DNA of 64,000 bases from Fictibacillus arsenicus (GCF_001999465.1 NZ_MQMF01000002.1:1178001-1242000), one strand, 5' to 3'; numbered from the stretch's first letter, positions 52,192 through 60,882 are shown. The notes: a model not told the origin generated them from the sequence alone. Made by a program: numbers and translations.

Positions 52192-53430
52192 ATGAACCAA
52201 AAATGGATGAGACATGAAGGACGAAAATGGGTTGAAGAGAAAATTATTACGCCTGACCAGCTTGATCTAATCGTTGCCCGATATCCAGATTCAAAAGAAA
52301 TTAAAAAATCTACTGGCATTCTACCTGTTTTAGCAAGCATATTAATCGCACTCGGCATTTTATCATTTATCGCATCCAACTGGAGTGATATTCCTCCCCT
52401 AGCTAGGCTCGGTCTTTTGATTCTAATCATGATCAGTTTTTACTTAACCGGTGATAAATATCTTAAAAAAGGAAATGAAACGCTTGGAACTTCGCTCAAT
52501 CTTCTTGGCATCGTGACCTTTGGAGCAAGTATTATTTTGTTAGGTCAAACTTTTCATCTGACTGCCACAGATGCAAGGCTTTTTGTTTTTTGGAGCTTGC
52601 CTGCCCTATTCTATTTATTTAGAGACAGACACAAACTGTATTTCTTGCTTTTAGCTGTTTTAACAATAGGCGGACAGCTATACAGTATGGGAGAATTTGA
52701 TACCTTTAGTTATCTCCTTTTGGCTGTCTTTCTGATAAGTATTGGAGGCTTTGTTTATTTATACCCAAGAACATTGGAAACATGGCTTTTTACAATTGGA
52801 TTAAGTATTCAAGCATTCTTGTTAGTTATTATTGAAGATCTAAACCTGCTCTGGTTCTTCCTGTTTGGTTTTGCATTATATACTGCCAGCATGTGGATAA
52901 ATAAAACGTTGTTTAAACAATCGTTTAAACGAATGGGCTCTCTAATCGGGTTTGCTTATGCGTACGGTTTGTATTTCACTCTTACAAATGAATTTTTATC
53001 AGATTTTGAATTCCCGAATACTGCATTTTATCTGCCAGCCTTGATCATTATTTTTGCTTTAGCCATTCTTAGAGAAAGAAAAGATAGCTTTAATCCGCCT
53101 ATGTGGGAATTAATGATCTTCGTACCATATTTCTATTTGGCAAAAGTGGCAGATCCGCTGCTGACTGGTCTGTTGTATCTCGTTGTTATGTTTGCCTACT
53201 CTGGTTTTATGCTCGCAGAGGGTTACAGAAAAGAAAATCGTTCACAAATCAATTTTGGAATCGTTCTGTTCTTGCTTGTATGTTTAATGGGTTACTTTAA
53301 CCTCGCATGGGCTTTCATGCCGAAGTCAGTGTTTTTCTTAATCGGCGGCATTTTGTTATTTATACTTAATGGTTTCCTTCAGCGCAAGAAAAAGCAAATT
53401 TTGAAAAATGGAGGGCCGCATCATGAATAG
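52192..53430 (+). CDS. DUF2157 membrane protein
   Basis: A 412-residue protein. An N-terminal soluble part (about 1-40, KWVEEKIITPDQLDLIVARY) is the DUF2157 hallmark, followed by about 12 hydrophobic segments. The function is unknown. It overlaps the GDYXXLXY-domain gene by 8 bp, a pairing common in bacteria, implying a two-component membrane complex. GAGGTGGGG precedes the ATG. A palindromic operator lies in its promoter. Confidence 0.83.
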   Translation: MNQKWMRHEGRKWVEEKIITPDQLDLIVARYPDSKEIKKSTGILPVLASILIALGILSFIASNWSDIPPLARLGLLILIMISFYLTGDKYLKKGNETLGTSLNLLGIVTFGASIILLGQTFHLTATDARLFVFWSLPALFYLFRDRHKLYFLLLAVLTIGGQLYSMGEFDTFSYLLLAVFLISIGGFVYLYPRTLETWLFTIGLSIQAFLLVIIEDLNLLWFFLFGFALYTASMWINKTLFKQSFKRMGSLIGFAYAYGLYFTLTNEFLSDFEFPNTAFYLPALIIIFALAILRERKDSFNPPMWELMIFVPYFYLAKVADPLLTGLLYLVVMFAYSGFMLAEGYRKENRSQINFGIVLFLLVCLMGYFNLAWAFMPKSVFFLIGGILLFILNGFLQRKKKQILKNGGPHHE

Positions 53431-53944
53431 AAAAAAAAGCTGGATCATAGCGGCTATCCTTCAAGTTATATTTTTACTTTTAATCGCTGGGAGCTTCTAC
53501 AGCATCGATTATTTTGGCAAAGAGATCAAAATAAAAACCGTTCCGGTCGATCCAAAAGATATCTTATACGGAGATTACGTGACGCTTCGTTTTGATATCA
53601 GCACTGTTCCTGTTTCTAAATGGAAAGGTGAAACACACTTGTTAACAAGCAGACAGCAGACAGCATTTGTTGTGCTGGAAGAAAATAAAGAAGGTTATTA
53701 TGAAGTTCATAGTGTTCATCCAGATAAACCTGCAGTAAACGATGACCAGGTTATTTTAAAAGGGAAAGCCGAAAGAACATGGGGAGATACAATTGAACAG
53801 ATGCAGATTCATTATGGAATAGAACGGTATTACGTAGAGGAAAATACGGGGAAAACTTTAGAACAGCAAGCAAGCGATATGGCTGTTACAGTAAGGATTG
53901 CATCTTGGGGAGCATATAAGATTACAGATATAAAGCCTCGTTAA
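53423..53944 (+). CDS. GDYXXLXY domain membrane-anchored protein
   Basis: A 173-residue protein with one N-terminal helix (about 7-27) and an extracytoplasmic domain whose motif YGDYVTLRFDIS is the family name motif GDYxxLxY; a second motif TWGDTIEQMQIHYGIERYYVEE follows. Start ATG 53423, seven bases after GGAGGG. Function unknown; obligate partner of the upstream DUF2157 gene by overlap. Confidence 0.85.
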   Translation: MNRKKSWIIAAILQVIFLLLIAGSFYSIDYFGKEIKIKTVPVDPKDILYGDYVTLRFDISTVPVSKWKGETHLLTSRQQTAFVVLEENKEGYYEVHSVHPDKPAVNDDQVILKGKAERTWGDTIEQMQIHYGIERYYVEENTGKTLEQQASDMAVTVRIASWGAYKITDIKPR

Positions 53945-53947
53945 TTT

Positions 53948-53975
53948 AAAGCCTCTTTAAAAAGGGCTTTTTTTC
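53948..53975 (+). terminator. Terminator of the DUF2157 operon
   Basis: AAAGCCTCTTT / AAAGGGCTTT stem then TTTTTT. Confidence 0.78.
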
Positions 53976-54025
53976 TTCGGTTTAAGATTGCGTATTACGG
54001 GAAAATTGATAATGAGGTGAAAACA

Positions 54026-54361
54026 ATGTCTGATACTAAAATAATTGAACTTAAAGATGTAATTAACGGCTGGGCTGGAAATCAGATTTCAATTCGCAAG
54101 GAAGAAACAGGCGATATTGACCAAATAAGAATTTCCTTGCAGAAAGCAACATTCGAACAGCGAGATGCAGAAGATGAATATTTAGGAGACCACATATTGT
54201 TTTTACACGGAACAGCTTATGCAGCAGAAGAAGGCACTTCAGTTGAACTTCCTGCAATCACTTACGAAATCCCAATTGATGGAATTACGGACATAAGACT
54301 TGATTCTGATATCGTGTCCTTTGAAACAAGCAGAGCTCAATATGTAGTAAATAAAAATTAA
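54026..54361 (+). CDS. Small soluble protein, unrecognised
   Basis: A 111-residue acidic protein, predominantly beta by pattern (alternating hydrophobics in DQIRISLQKATFEQ and ITDIRLDSDIVSFET). No cysteines, signal peptide or membrane segment. The ATG at 54026 has GAGGTG six bases upstream. I do not recognise a family. It is monocistronic, ending in the hairpin at 54361, convergent with hemAT. Confidence 0.6.
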   Translation: MSDTKIIELKDVINGWAGNQISIRKEETGDIDQIRISLQKATFEQRDAEDEYLGDHILFLHGTAYAAEEGTSVELPAITYEIPIDGITDIRLDSDIVSFETSRAQYVVNKN

Positions 54362-54410
54362 AGGGCTTCCCAAAGGTAAGGTGAACTTACTTTTGGGAGC
54401 CCTTTTTTTA
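54361..54410. terminator. Bidirectional terminator resembling the interspersed hairpin
   Basis: AAGGGCT.CCCAAA.GTAAG pairs with CTTAC.TTTGGG.AGCCCTT, then TTTTTTT. The stem resembles the hairpin of the 106-bp element (CCAAAAGTAAG...CTTACTTTTGG) but the AT-rich left part is absent. Confidence 0.85.
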
Positions 54411-55727
54411 GTCTTGCATGCTTTTAGTCACATCTGAAAGGGAGTCGGCAGATATAGCGATTTGCCCTACTGCTTGGCTGAGTTCTTCAATTACTTCGGC
54501 CATAATTTCTACTTCATTTTCAAGCTTCCCGCTTCTCTCCGTACTTTCATCCATTTGCGATAAAATCGCATTAAAGAAGTCCGTGATCTCTGTAGCTTCA
54601 GAAACACTGTCATTAATGAAATGATGAATGCTTGCTACAGATTCCGAAACAGCCTCAATCCTTTTATGAGTATTTTTAACAAGGTCTGACACACCAGACA
54701 CTGAAGTTTTGGTCTGGTCAGCTAATTTTCTGACTTCATGAGCAACAACCGAGAACCCTTTTCCTGCTTCTCCAGCTCTCGCCGCTTCAATTGCCGCATT
54801 CAGTGATAGAAGATTGGTTTGTTCAGCAATAGCTGTTACGATATCGACCACATCATTGATTTTAACCGTAGCCTGTTCAAGGTTTACGAGTTCTGCAGAA
54901 ATCTGTTCAGATTGCTCTTTTACTTTATTGATCATCTGCTGATGCTCTTCAAGTTTGTTTTTACCTGCTAGCGAATTCTTCGAAACTTCTCCCGCTGATT
55001 CAGCTGTATCTTTCGCGAAAACCACAACTTCATCTGCTTTTGACGTAAGTTCTTGCAGCGCTGCACTAGTTTCCTCTGAGATGCTTGCCAGCTCTTCTAC
55101 TGAATTTCCTACAGATTGCGTAATCTGCTGTTTCTGTTGCTCGTGGCGTGCTCTTTCTTTAATCTGTTCAAATTCAAAAGCTTCCAAAACAATCTGCTGC
55201 TCAAAATTCAAGATTTTCGTTACTGCTTTAACAGCTTGCTGATATTCCACCTTACCTTCGATGTTCTTATCTAAAATGGAAAGGATGGAAAGAAGCATAT
55301 CTTGAAATGAACAGATATACCATTTAGGCTGCAACCCTATTTTAAAGTGAATGTGGGCGATTACTCTTCTTTGTTCTACATAACTCTCATCAATGACACC
55401 ATCGAACATTTCCTGGATATGTTTAATCAGCGTTACTTTCAAACGGTTGACTGAACTGTGTTTTTGAATAATTTGCAGAAGGCCAGGAACGTGTTCAATA
55501 TTTTTATAAAACTGATCCACAATTCCCTCAATGTTTTCTGAAATTAAAGGCTTTAGCGACCGGATAAGAGACAGATCTTCTAGTGTAAGAGATATCATGT
55601 TTAATTGCTTCTGCCATTCACTGTCTGCCTGCACATTAATTTTCACATCATGAATAAAATCATTAGGTAAATTCGTTGCAGGTTTTTTTTCAGCTTTTTT
55701 AGTTAGAATGCTTAAGATTGAAGCCAT
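54408..55727 (-). CDS. hemAT: Haem-globin aerotaxis transducer HemAT
   Basis: A 439-residue soluble chemotaxis transducer. The N-terminal globin-coupled sensor domain (about 30-185) includes [14 protein letters not shown]; His 127 is the probable proximal haem ligand. The C-terminal methyl-accepting signalling domain contains the hairpin tip [37 protein letters not shown]. It senses oxygen via haem and signals to CheA (known in B. subtilis, 432 residues). No membrane helix. Monocistronic. Confidence 0.92.
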   Translation of the reverse strand: MASILSILTKKAEKKPATNLPNDFIHDVKINVQADSEWQKQLNMISLTLEDLSLIRSLKPLISENIEGIVDQFYKNIEHVPGLLQIIQKHSSVNRLKVTLIKHIQEMFDGVIDESYVEQRRVIAHIHFKIGLQPKWYICSFQDMLLSILSILDKNIEGKVEYQQAVKAVTKILNFEQQIVLEAFEFEQIKERARHEQQKQQITQSVGNSVEELASISEETSAALQELTSKADEVVVFAKDTAESAGEVSKNSLAGKNKLEEHQQMINKVKEQSEQISAELVNLEQATVKINDVVDIVTAIAEQTNLLSLNAAIEAARAGEAGKGFSVVAHEVRKLADQTKTSVSGVSDLVKNTHKRIEAVSESVASIHHFINDSVSEATEITDFFNAILSQMDESTERSGKLENEVEIMAEVIEELSQAVGQIAISADSLSDVTKSMQD

Positions 55728-55899
55728 AGTTATTTCCTTCTTCCTTTATGATCACTTATTTAATTTAATCCAAAATTTAGCGAATCGATGTGTCTTTTAT
55801 CACATTTTGTCACTCCTATGTTTTATCGACAACAAATCGGGTATCTTCAAGTAAGTAAAAATAACTATTACTAAAATAATGAAACGAGGAGTGGTTCAC

Positions 55900-56052
55900 A
55901 TGTGGAAAAAAAGATGGGCAGCCGGTACTTTGGCAGCGATGTTAACATTAAGTGGATTAACTGCTTGCGGTGATGGCGTCGACCAGGATAACGGTGTAGA
56001 TGACGGCGAACAAAACGATGAAATGGATGAAAAGAATAAAGAAGAAGGTTAA
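55900..56052 (+). CDS. Small acidic lipoprotein, 50 residues
   Basis: An ATG eight bases after GAGGAG opens a 50-codon frame: MWKKRWAAGTLAAMLTLSGL then lipobox LTAC (Cys 23) and an acidic tail of Asp, Glu, Asn and Gly. The mature peptide would be only 28 residues, held at the outer membrane face. No family recognised. The terminator at 56059 supports a real gene; it is below usual gene-calling size. Confidence 0.72.
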   Translation: MWKKRWAAGTLAAMLTLSGLTACGDGVDQDNGVDDGEQNDEMDEKNKEEG

Positions 56053-56058
56053 ATACAA

Positions 56059-56101
56059 GAAAACGAGCTGATTCAACCTAAGTTGAATCAGCTCGTTTTT
56101 G
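56059..56101. terminator. Terminator of the mini-lipoprotein
   Basis: Perfect 17-bp arms AAACGAGCTGATTCAAC-like / TTGAATCAGCTCGTTT with A and T flanks; one of the strongest hairpins in the window. Confidence 0.9.
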
Positions 56102-56104
56102 CTG

Positions 56105-56185
56105 TTTACGGTACGTGTTCTTTTATTTATTACATGTTCGCTCAAGAATGGCTTTTTACGCTCGGAATACGTCCAGTTACGCTCA
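56105..56185. repeat. Phased 21-bp intergenic array C (core TTACGCTC) with leader
   Basis: The leader at 56105-56141 matches those at 9776 and 32505. CGCTC then recurs at 56139, 56159 and 56180 (steps 20 and 21), in GTTCGCTC, TTTACGCTC and GTTACGCTC. It is the shortest array. Lies between convergent genes (mini-lipoprotein and bmrD). Confidence 0.7.
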
Positions 56186-56217
56186 AATACATCTATTTTT
56201 CACAATTACAGGAGCCA

Positions 56218-58248
56218 TTAAGCTGTTTTTTCAGCACGTTTTTCTGTTTTCCCTTGCTGAAGCTGATACATTTGGAAGTATCGTCCTTTATGCTCCATCA
56301 ATTCATCATGATTTCCGCGTTCCACGATTACACCGCGGTCAAGGACGAGAATCTGGTCTGCACTCTTAATCGTTGAAAGACGGTGAGCTATAATGAACGT
56401 CGTTCTTCCCCGCTTTAATACATCCAGTGCTTCCTGAATGACCGCTTCTGTTTCAGTATCAATACTTGCGGTTGCTTCATCCAGTATTAAAATCGCCGGA
56501 TTATAAGCGAGTGCTCTAGCAAACGAGATCAGCTGGCGCTGTCCTGAAGAGAGTGTGCTTCCCTTTTCAATAACCGGCTCATCCAATCCTTTGGGCAAGT
56601 TCTTAATAAAAGGCATCGCTCCTACATCAGTTAATGCTTTTTCTACTTGTTCTCTCGTAATCTCTGGATTATCAAGGCTTACGTTAGAAGCGATGGTTCC
56701 TGTAAACAAGAATGGATCTTGAAGTACAATCCCCATATGCTGACGCATTTCTTGTTTGGACAGTTCCATAATATCCTGATCGTCAATCGTAATTTTACCC
56801 TGCTTAATGTCATAAAAACGGAAAAGCAAGTTCATGATTGAACTCTTACCAGAACCGGTATGACCAACAAGCGCTACTGTTTCACCCTGATTTGCTTCAA
56901 AGTCAATATTTTTCAGCACAGGTTCTCCATCCACATAGCTGAATGTAACGTCCTTGAATGCTACATTACCTTTATAGCGATTGATCTCGTTCTTCGTAAC
57001 CGTTTGGCCTGGTTCATCCATTAATACAAAAACTCTCTCAGCAGAAACAAGTGCCTGTTCCAGTTGAGCAAGCTGATTTACCATCCCTGTAACAGGGTGG
57101 AACATTCGGTTCAAATAATCTACGAATGCATATAGCACACCGATCGATATGGCTGAACCTATCCCCAGCGCCTGACCTCCAAAATGCCAGATAAAGGCCA
57201 TGAATGCAAGGTTCTTCAAGAATAACACTAGATTGTGTCCTGTCATGGCATTCAGGCTTAACAGTTTGTTTTGAAACGTGAAATATTCTTTATTCATTGT
57301 CTCAAACTCTTCTGTAGTTTCCTTTTGTCTCTTAAATGCCTGAATGATCGTCATACCGTTTATTGATTCGTTAATCATTCCGTTAATGTCACTTAATGTT
57401 GAACGGATTTTATGATTATACTTTGATGCAAACTTGCGGTAGATCTTAATCCAGACTACCAGTACCGGTACGAGAATCAAACAGATCGTTGCAAGCTTAA
57501 CATCCAGCAAGAACAATGCTGTGAAGATACCTGTCAAATAGATGATTCCTGTAAAGAAGTTCGCAAGTACGTTTATAAAAAGCTCTTTTATCGCTTCCGT
57601 ATCATTTGTAATGCGAGAAACGATCTTACCTGCTGGCTGATTATCAAAATACGTGATCGCTACCCGCTGAACGTGAGCAAATACGTCCTGGCGAATTTTC
57701 TTGATAACCAAGTTTGATGATCGCTGCAGCATATAGCGCTGCCCATATTGAAAGAATGCTGCGAATAAAAGCAGTCCTAAATAGATCATCATAAGCTTCA
57801 TGATTCCTGCAATTTCAGGTTCATAAAAAGAGAATGTTTCATTGATACTCAGCTTATCCGCCGGGTAAGTTTCAGATTTGCCTTTATATGAAATCGTAAC
57901 TTCTCCGTTTTTAGCGGATCGTTCACCGGTAATTGAAACAGGCTGATCAATTACAAAATAATCACGCTTAACCTGCACAACCCGTATTTCTTTTCCTTTA
58001 TTTTCTCCCTGATCAAAATGATCACTTCGTTTATACCAGTTTCCATCGTACTTCACTGCCGCTTTTTCTTCTTGACTGACCTGATACCATGGCTTTTCAA
58101 TACCAAGGATGTGATCATCAATCATTGTTTTAGCAATAAATGGTCCCGTTAGCTCGGCTGCAATTGCAACAGTCAGCATGAGCAATCCTAGAATGAAGTT
58201 CTTTTTATATTGAAGTGCGTACTGGAACAGGCGCTTTCCAACGTTCAT
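56218..58248 (-). CDS. bmrD: BmrD-like ABC multidrug exporter half (YheH)
   Basis: A 676-residue half-transporter. Six helices, with an extra extracellular insert of about 95 residues after helix 1 (KRSDHFDQGENKGKEIRV region), as in B. subtilis BmrD (673). The ATPase domain has Walker A GHTGSGKSS, signature LSSGQRQLISFARAL and a canonical Walker B ILILDEATASID. It pairs with BmrC, located 2 bp upstream, to form an asymmetric drug exporter. The start overlaps the ribosome site GGCGGTG inside the bmrC stop region. Confidence 0.9.
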   Translation of the reverse strand: MNVGKRLFQYALQYKKNFILGLLMLTVAIAAELTGPFIAKTMIDDHILGIEKPWYQVSQEEKAAVKYDGNWYKRSDHFDQGENKGKEIRVVQVKRDYFVIDQPVSITGERSAKNGEVTISYKGKSETYPADKLSINETFSFYEPEIAGIMKLMMIYLGLLLFAAFFQYGQRYMLQRSSNLVIKKIRQDVFAHVQRVAITYFDNQPAGKIVSRITNDTEAIKELFINVLANFFTGIIYLTGIFTALFLLDVKLATICLILVPVLVVWIKIYRKFASKYNHKIRSTLSDINGMINESINGMTIIQAFKRQKETTEEFETMNKEYFTFQNKLLSLNAMTGHNLVLFLKNLAFMAFIWHFGGQALGIGSAISIGVLYAFVDYLNRMFHPVTGMVNQLAQLEQALVSAERVFVLMDEPGQTVTKNEINRYKGNVAFKDVTFSYVDGEPVLKNIDFEANQGETVALVGHTGSGKSSIMNLLFRFYDIKQGKITIDDQDIMELSKQEMRQHMGIVLQDPFLFTGTIASNVSLDNPEITREQVEKALTDVGAMPFIKNLPKGLDEPVIEKGSTLSSGQRQLISFARALAYNPAILILDEATASIDTETEAVIQEALDVLKRGRTTFIIAHRLSTIKSADQILVLDRGVIVERGNHDELMEHKGRYFQMYQLQQGKTEKRAEKTA

Positions 58249-58250
58249 GG

Positions 58251-60008
58251 CTACACCGCCTTATTATCATTTAAGTTTTGTTCGATCTGCTGGCGTTCGT
58301 GCTGCTCTTTATACCAGCCATCTCTTGCAATCAAATCCTCATGTCTGCCTTCATCCACAATCATCCCGTCATCTATAACGATGATCCAGTCTGCGTGTTC
58401 AACTGCAGATAATCTATGCGTCGTAATAAACGTCGTTTTACCCGCACGTTCTTTACGAATATTTCCGATAATAGCCGTCTCAGTTTTTGCATCAACTGCA
58501 GAAAGCGCATCATCAAGAATTAATATTTCAGGATCAACACAAAGTGCACGCGCGATAGATACACGTTGTTTTTGTCCTCCTGATAAGGCTACACCTTTTT
58601 CTCCAACAAGGGTGTTTAAGCCCTCAGGCAAATACTCAACATCATTCTTAAATGATGCCATCTCCATAACGTGATTAAGCTTATCTGTATCAGCTAAACG
58701 ATTACCGAACAATATGTTTTCCTGAACGGTTTTAGAAAAAAGAATCGCATCCTGCGGTACATACCCGATCCAGCCTTGAAGATCCTCTAAGGCGATATCT
58801 TCAATGGCAACACCAGAGAAGCTGATTCTCCCTTCACCAGCAGGATACTCTCTCAGCAATTGCTTCAGCAATGTAGTCTTACCGCTTCCGGTACGCCCCA
58901 CAATTCCGAGTGTTTCACCTTTCTTAACCGTAATGTTTATATCTTTTAAGTTATCAGACTCTGATGAAGGGTATCGGAAAGTGACATCCTCAAATCTAAT
59001 CGTTCCCGGATCTGATAAAGGAACAAGATCTTCACCATTTTTAACATCTGCTTCGTACGCGAGCGTTTCATTTACGCGATCAAGAGAAGCACTTCCGCGT
59101 TCCATAACATTGATCAATTCGCCAACTGCGATCATCGGCCAGATCAGCATCCCTAGATAGACGTTGAAGGTAACAAGTTCTCCAAGGGTTATCGTATTAT
59201 GAAAAACCATGTATGCTCCATAACCTAATCCGATCAAATAACTCATCCCTACCAGAATCTTAATCGTCGGTTCGAAAAGAGCATCGATCCTCGAAACAGC
59301 AAGGTTCTTTTCAAAAACGTCTTCCGTTACTTTATTGAAGCGTTCTACATCCGCTTCTTCCTGTACATAAGCACGGATTACACGGACGCCCTGAATACTT
59401 TCTAGAACCGAATCGTTCATTTCCCCAAAAGCATCCTGTGCAACTGTAAAACGCTGATGAACTTTTTTACCGTACTTCTTAATAATAAATGCAATAACCG
59501 GCAGCGGTATAAGAGCAGCAAACGTCAATTTCCAGCTGATCATAAAACCCATTACAAACAAGATCGTAAGCATGAAAAGACTGGAATCAACGAGTGTTAA
59601 AATACCGAACCCAGCAGTCATTGAAATGGCTTTCAAGTCGTTTGTCGCACGCGCCATCAAATCTCCTGTTCTATTTTTCTCAAAAAATGTAGGAGTCATT
59701 TTTAATAGGTGACGCATGAATCTTGAACGCATCGTCCGTTCGATAATAAAAGCGCCTCCAAAAAGCTGGTACATCCAGATGTACATCGTGATATACATCG
59801 ATATCAGTACTGCTACAAAAACACCAAGAGTTTTCATCATATCTTCTCTAGTGATCGTACCCATATGAATGGAATCTATTGTATTTCCTATTAGTTTAGG
59901 AGGAATAATCTCAATAATTCCAACGCCGGTTAACAGAACGACCGCCACCGTATACCTTATCCAATGCCTCTTAAAAAACCAGGCTAACTTACCTAAAACC
60001 GAAAACAT
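58251..60008 (-). CDS. bmrC: BmrC-like ABC multidrug exporter half (YheI)
   Basis: A 585-residue half-transporter (B. subtilis BmrC is 585). Six helices, then an ATPase domain with Walker A GRTGSGKTTLL, signature LSGGQKQRVSIARAL and Walker B ILILDDALSAVD, where Asp replaces the catalytic Glu. That degenerate site is the hallmark of BmrC, so hydrolysis occurs at the composite site supplied by BmrD. GAGGAGAG precedes the ATG. Upstream lie a palindrome and a 19-codon leader ORF, suggesting regulation by attenuation plus a repressor. Confidence 0.92.
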   Translation of the reverse strand: MFSVLGKLAWFFKRHWIRYTVAVVLLTGVGIIEIIPPKLIGNTIDSIHMGTITREDMMKTLGVFVAVLISMYITMYIWMYQLFGGAFIIERTMRSRFMRHLLKMTPTFFEKNRTGDLMARATNDLKAISMTAGFGILTLVDSSLFMLTILFVMGFMISWKLTFAALIPLPVIAFIIKKYGKKVHQRFTVAQDAFGEMNDSVLESIQGVRVIRAYVQEEADVERFNKVTEDVFEKNLAVSRIDALFEPTIKILVGMSYLIGLGYGAYMVFHNTITLGELVTFNVYLGMLIWPMIAVGELINVMERGSASLDRVNETLAYEADVKNGEDLVPLSDPGTIRFEDVTFRYPSSESDNLKDINITVKKGETLGIVGRTGSGKTTLLKQLLREYPAGEGRISFSGVAIEDIALEDLQGWIGYVPQDAILFSKTVQENILFGNRLADTDKLNHVMEMASFKNDVEYLPEGLNTLVGEKGVALSGGQKQRVSIARALCVDPEILILDDALSAVDAKTETAIIGNIRKERAGKTTFITTHRLSAVEHADWIIVIDDGMIVDEGRHEDLIARDGWYKEQHERQQIEQNLNDNKAV

Positions 60009-60042
60009 ATCGTTCTCTCCTCTCTATCTCGCTGTCTTCTAT

Positions 60043-60056
60043 TAAACAATTGTTTA
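60043..60056. promoter_or_regulatory. Perfect 14-bp palindrome upstream of bmrC
   Basis: TAAACAATTGTTTA lies between the leader ORF and bmrC, 35 bp before the bmrC ATG. Could be a TetR/MarR-type operator. As RNA it has no loop, so an attenuator hairpin is less likely. Confidence 0.45.
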
Positions 60057-60062
60057 GTCGAG

Positions 60063-60122
60063 CTACCCAAAAAGTGTATGATCCTTGCGTTCTAGCCAAA
60101 CCATTAACACTCCATTTTTCAT
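60063..60122 (-). CDS. Leader peptide of bmrCD (19 residues)
   Basis: An ATG seven bases after GGAGG opens MKNGVLMVWLERKDHTLFG and a stop, 55 nt before bmrC, same strand. In B. subtilis bmrCD is preceded by the leader peptide bmrB and induced by ribosome-targeting drugs through attenuation (known). The peptide here is shorter and of unrelated-looking sequence, so the function is inferred from position. Confidence 0.5.
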   Translation of the reverse strand: MKNGVLMVWLERKDHTLFG

Positions 60123-60164
60123 GTCCTTTACCTCCAGATTTTTTTAAAGACTGTTCTTTGTTGC

Positions 60165-60300
60165 ATTGAAAGTGGTTGATTTCCGTTCCAGGATGCTCGC
60201 TTTCCGCGGGGCGTGCGGTGAGCCTCCTTGGCGCTTTGCACCATTAGGGCTGATCCCGCAGGAGTCTCGCACCTTGCTCTCCAATCAACTTGTCAATGAA
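60165..60300 (+). repeat. GC-rich interspersed element, copy R5 (shortest)
   Basis: About 136 bp. Left end GAAAGTGGTTGATTTCCGTT, CCAGGATGCTCGCTTTCCGC, GGGGCGTGCGGTGAGCCTCC, then right end GGAGTCTCGCACCTTGCTCT and CCAATCAACTTGTCAATGA. It sits between the bmrCD leader and the next gene unit, so it separates the leader from any promoter further upstream. Confidence 0.92.
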
Positions 60301-60375
60301 GATCAAAGCAACAATCTTTTTAGAGAACAGCCTTTTTCTATATTGCAAAAGAAGAGGATCCTCTTCGTGCAAATG

Positions 60376-60414
60376 AAAACAAAAAAGCATACCACTCGAA
60401 GGCGATATGCTTTA
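60376..60414 (-). terminator. Terminator of the 31-residue gene
   Basis: AAAGCATA / TATGCTTT arms with a 14-base loop; on the minus strand followed by TTTTTTG. Confidence 0.6.
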
Positions 60415-60500
60415 AAAACCATAAAAAAACACACGTCACGACTGGGGTGACCTGCGTAATGAATATGTATAGAGATCGACAAAACTAAAAGAAAGGAATC

Positions 60501-60596
60501 CTAATACAACTCTTCCGGCAGGCCATGATATGAAATTGTAGAGTCTTTGCCCATTGCAATACAGACCGTTAATTGAACAATCATTTCTTTCACCAT
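60501..60596 (-). CDS. Small peptide gene, 31 residues, unrecognised
   Basis: An ATG opens MVKEMIVQLTVCIAMGKDST then ISYHGLPEELY and a stop. The ribosome site (AAAGGATGG) is about 10 bases upstream and imperfect. A promoter with TTGACA lies 45-75 bp upstream and a terminator downstream, so a self-contained small transcription unit is present. No family recognised. Confidence 0.5.
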   Translation of the reverse strand: MVKEMIVQLTVCIAMGKDSTISYHGLPEELY

Positions 60597-60641
60597 GACA
60601 CAACCATCCTTTCCATAATTTTGTAGTTTGTAACTTTGGTA

Positions 60642-60671
60642 ATCTTAACACTATTCTAATAACTATGTCAA
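60642..60671 (-). promoter_or_regulatory. Sigma-A promoter of the 31-residue gene
   Basis: On the minus strand TTGACA (60671-60666), 18-bp gap, TAAGAT (60647-60642). The -35 is perfect and the -10 is 4/6. Confidence 0.6.
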
Positions 60672-60807
60672 TTTATTTTCGATATACCAAAATTTTTATT
60701 TTGCCATTCAATATATGACAAGATGACAAGGATGGTGAGTCCAATTTTGTGATAGCCTTTCCTCTTCACCATCTGTCCTTTATACATAAAAAATAAAACT
60801 GACTTTT

Positions 60808-60882
60808 ATGCACGGTAACCATTTGTTTTTTCACGGTAATTAGAATTATATTCACGGTAATTCCTTTTTATGAACGGTAAAA
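60808..60882. repeat. Phased 21-bp intergenic array F (core CACGGTAA, inverse of array E)
   Basis: ACGGTAA starts at 60812, 60833, 60854 and 60874 (steps 21, 21, 20). The wider core TATnCACGGTAAT is the reverse complement of array E's ATTACCGTGnATA, 14 kb away. It lies beyond the ribH terminator. Confidence 0.85.

Noticed and set aside
60043-60056. The palindrome before bmrC as an intrinsic attenuator
   Set aside because: As RNA it leaves no loop of at least three bases without losing pairs and is not followed by a T run; a protein-binding site is more plausible.
60436-60651. A 71-residue minus-strand frame
   Set aside because: It overlaps, in another frame, the 31-codon ORF that has a promoter and better-placed start.
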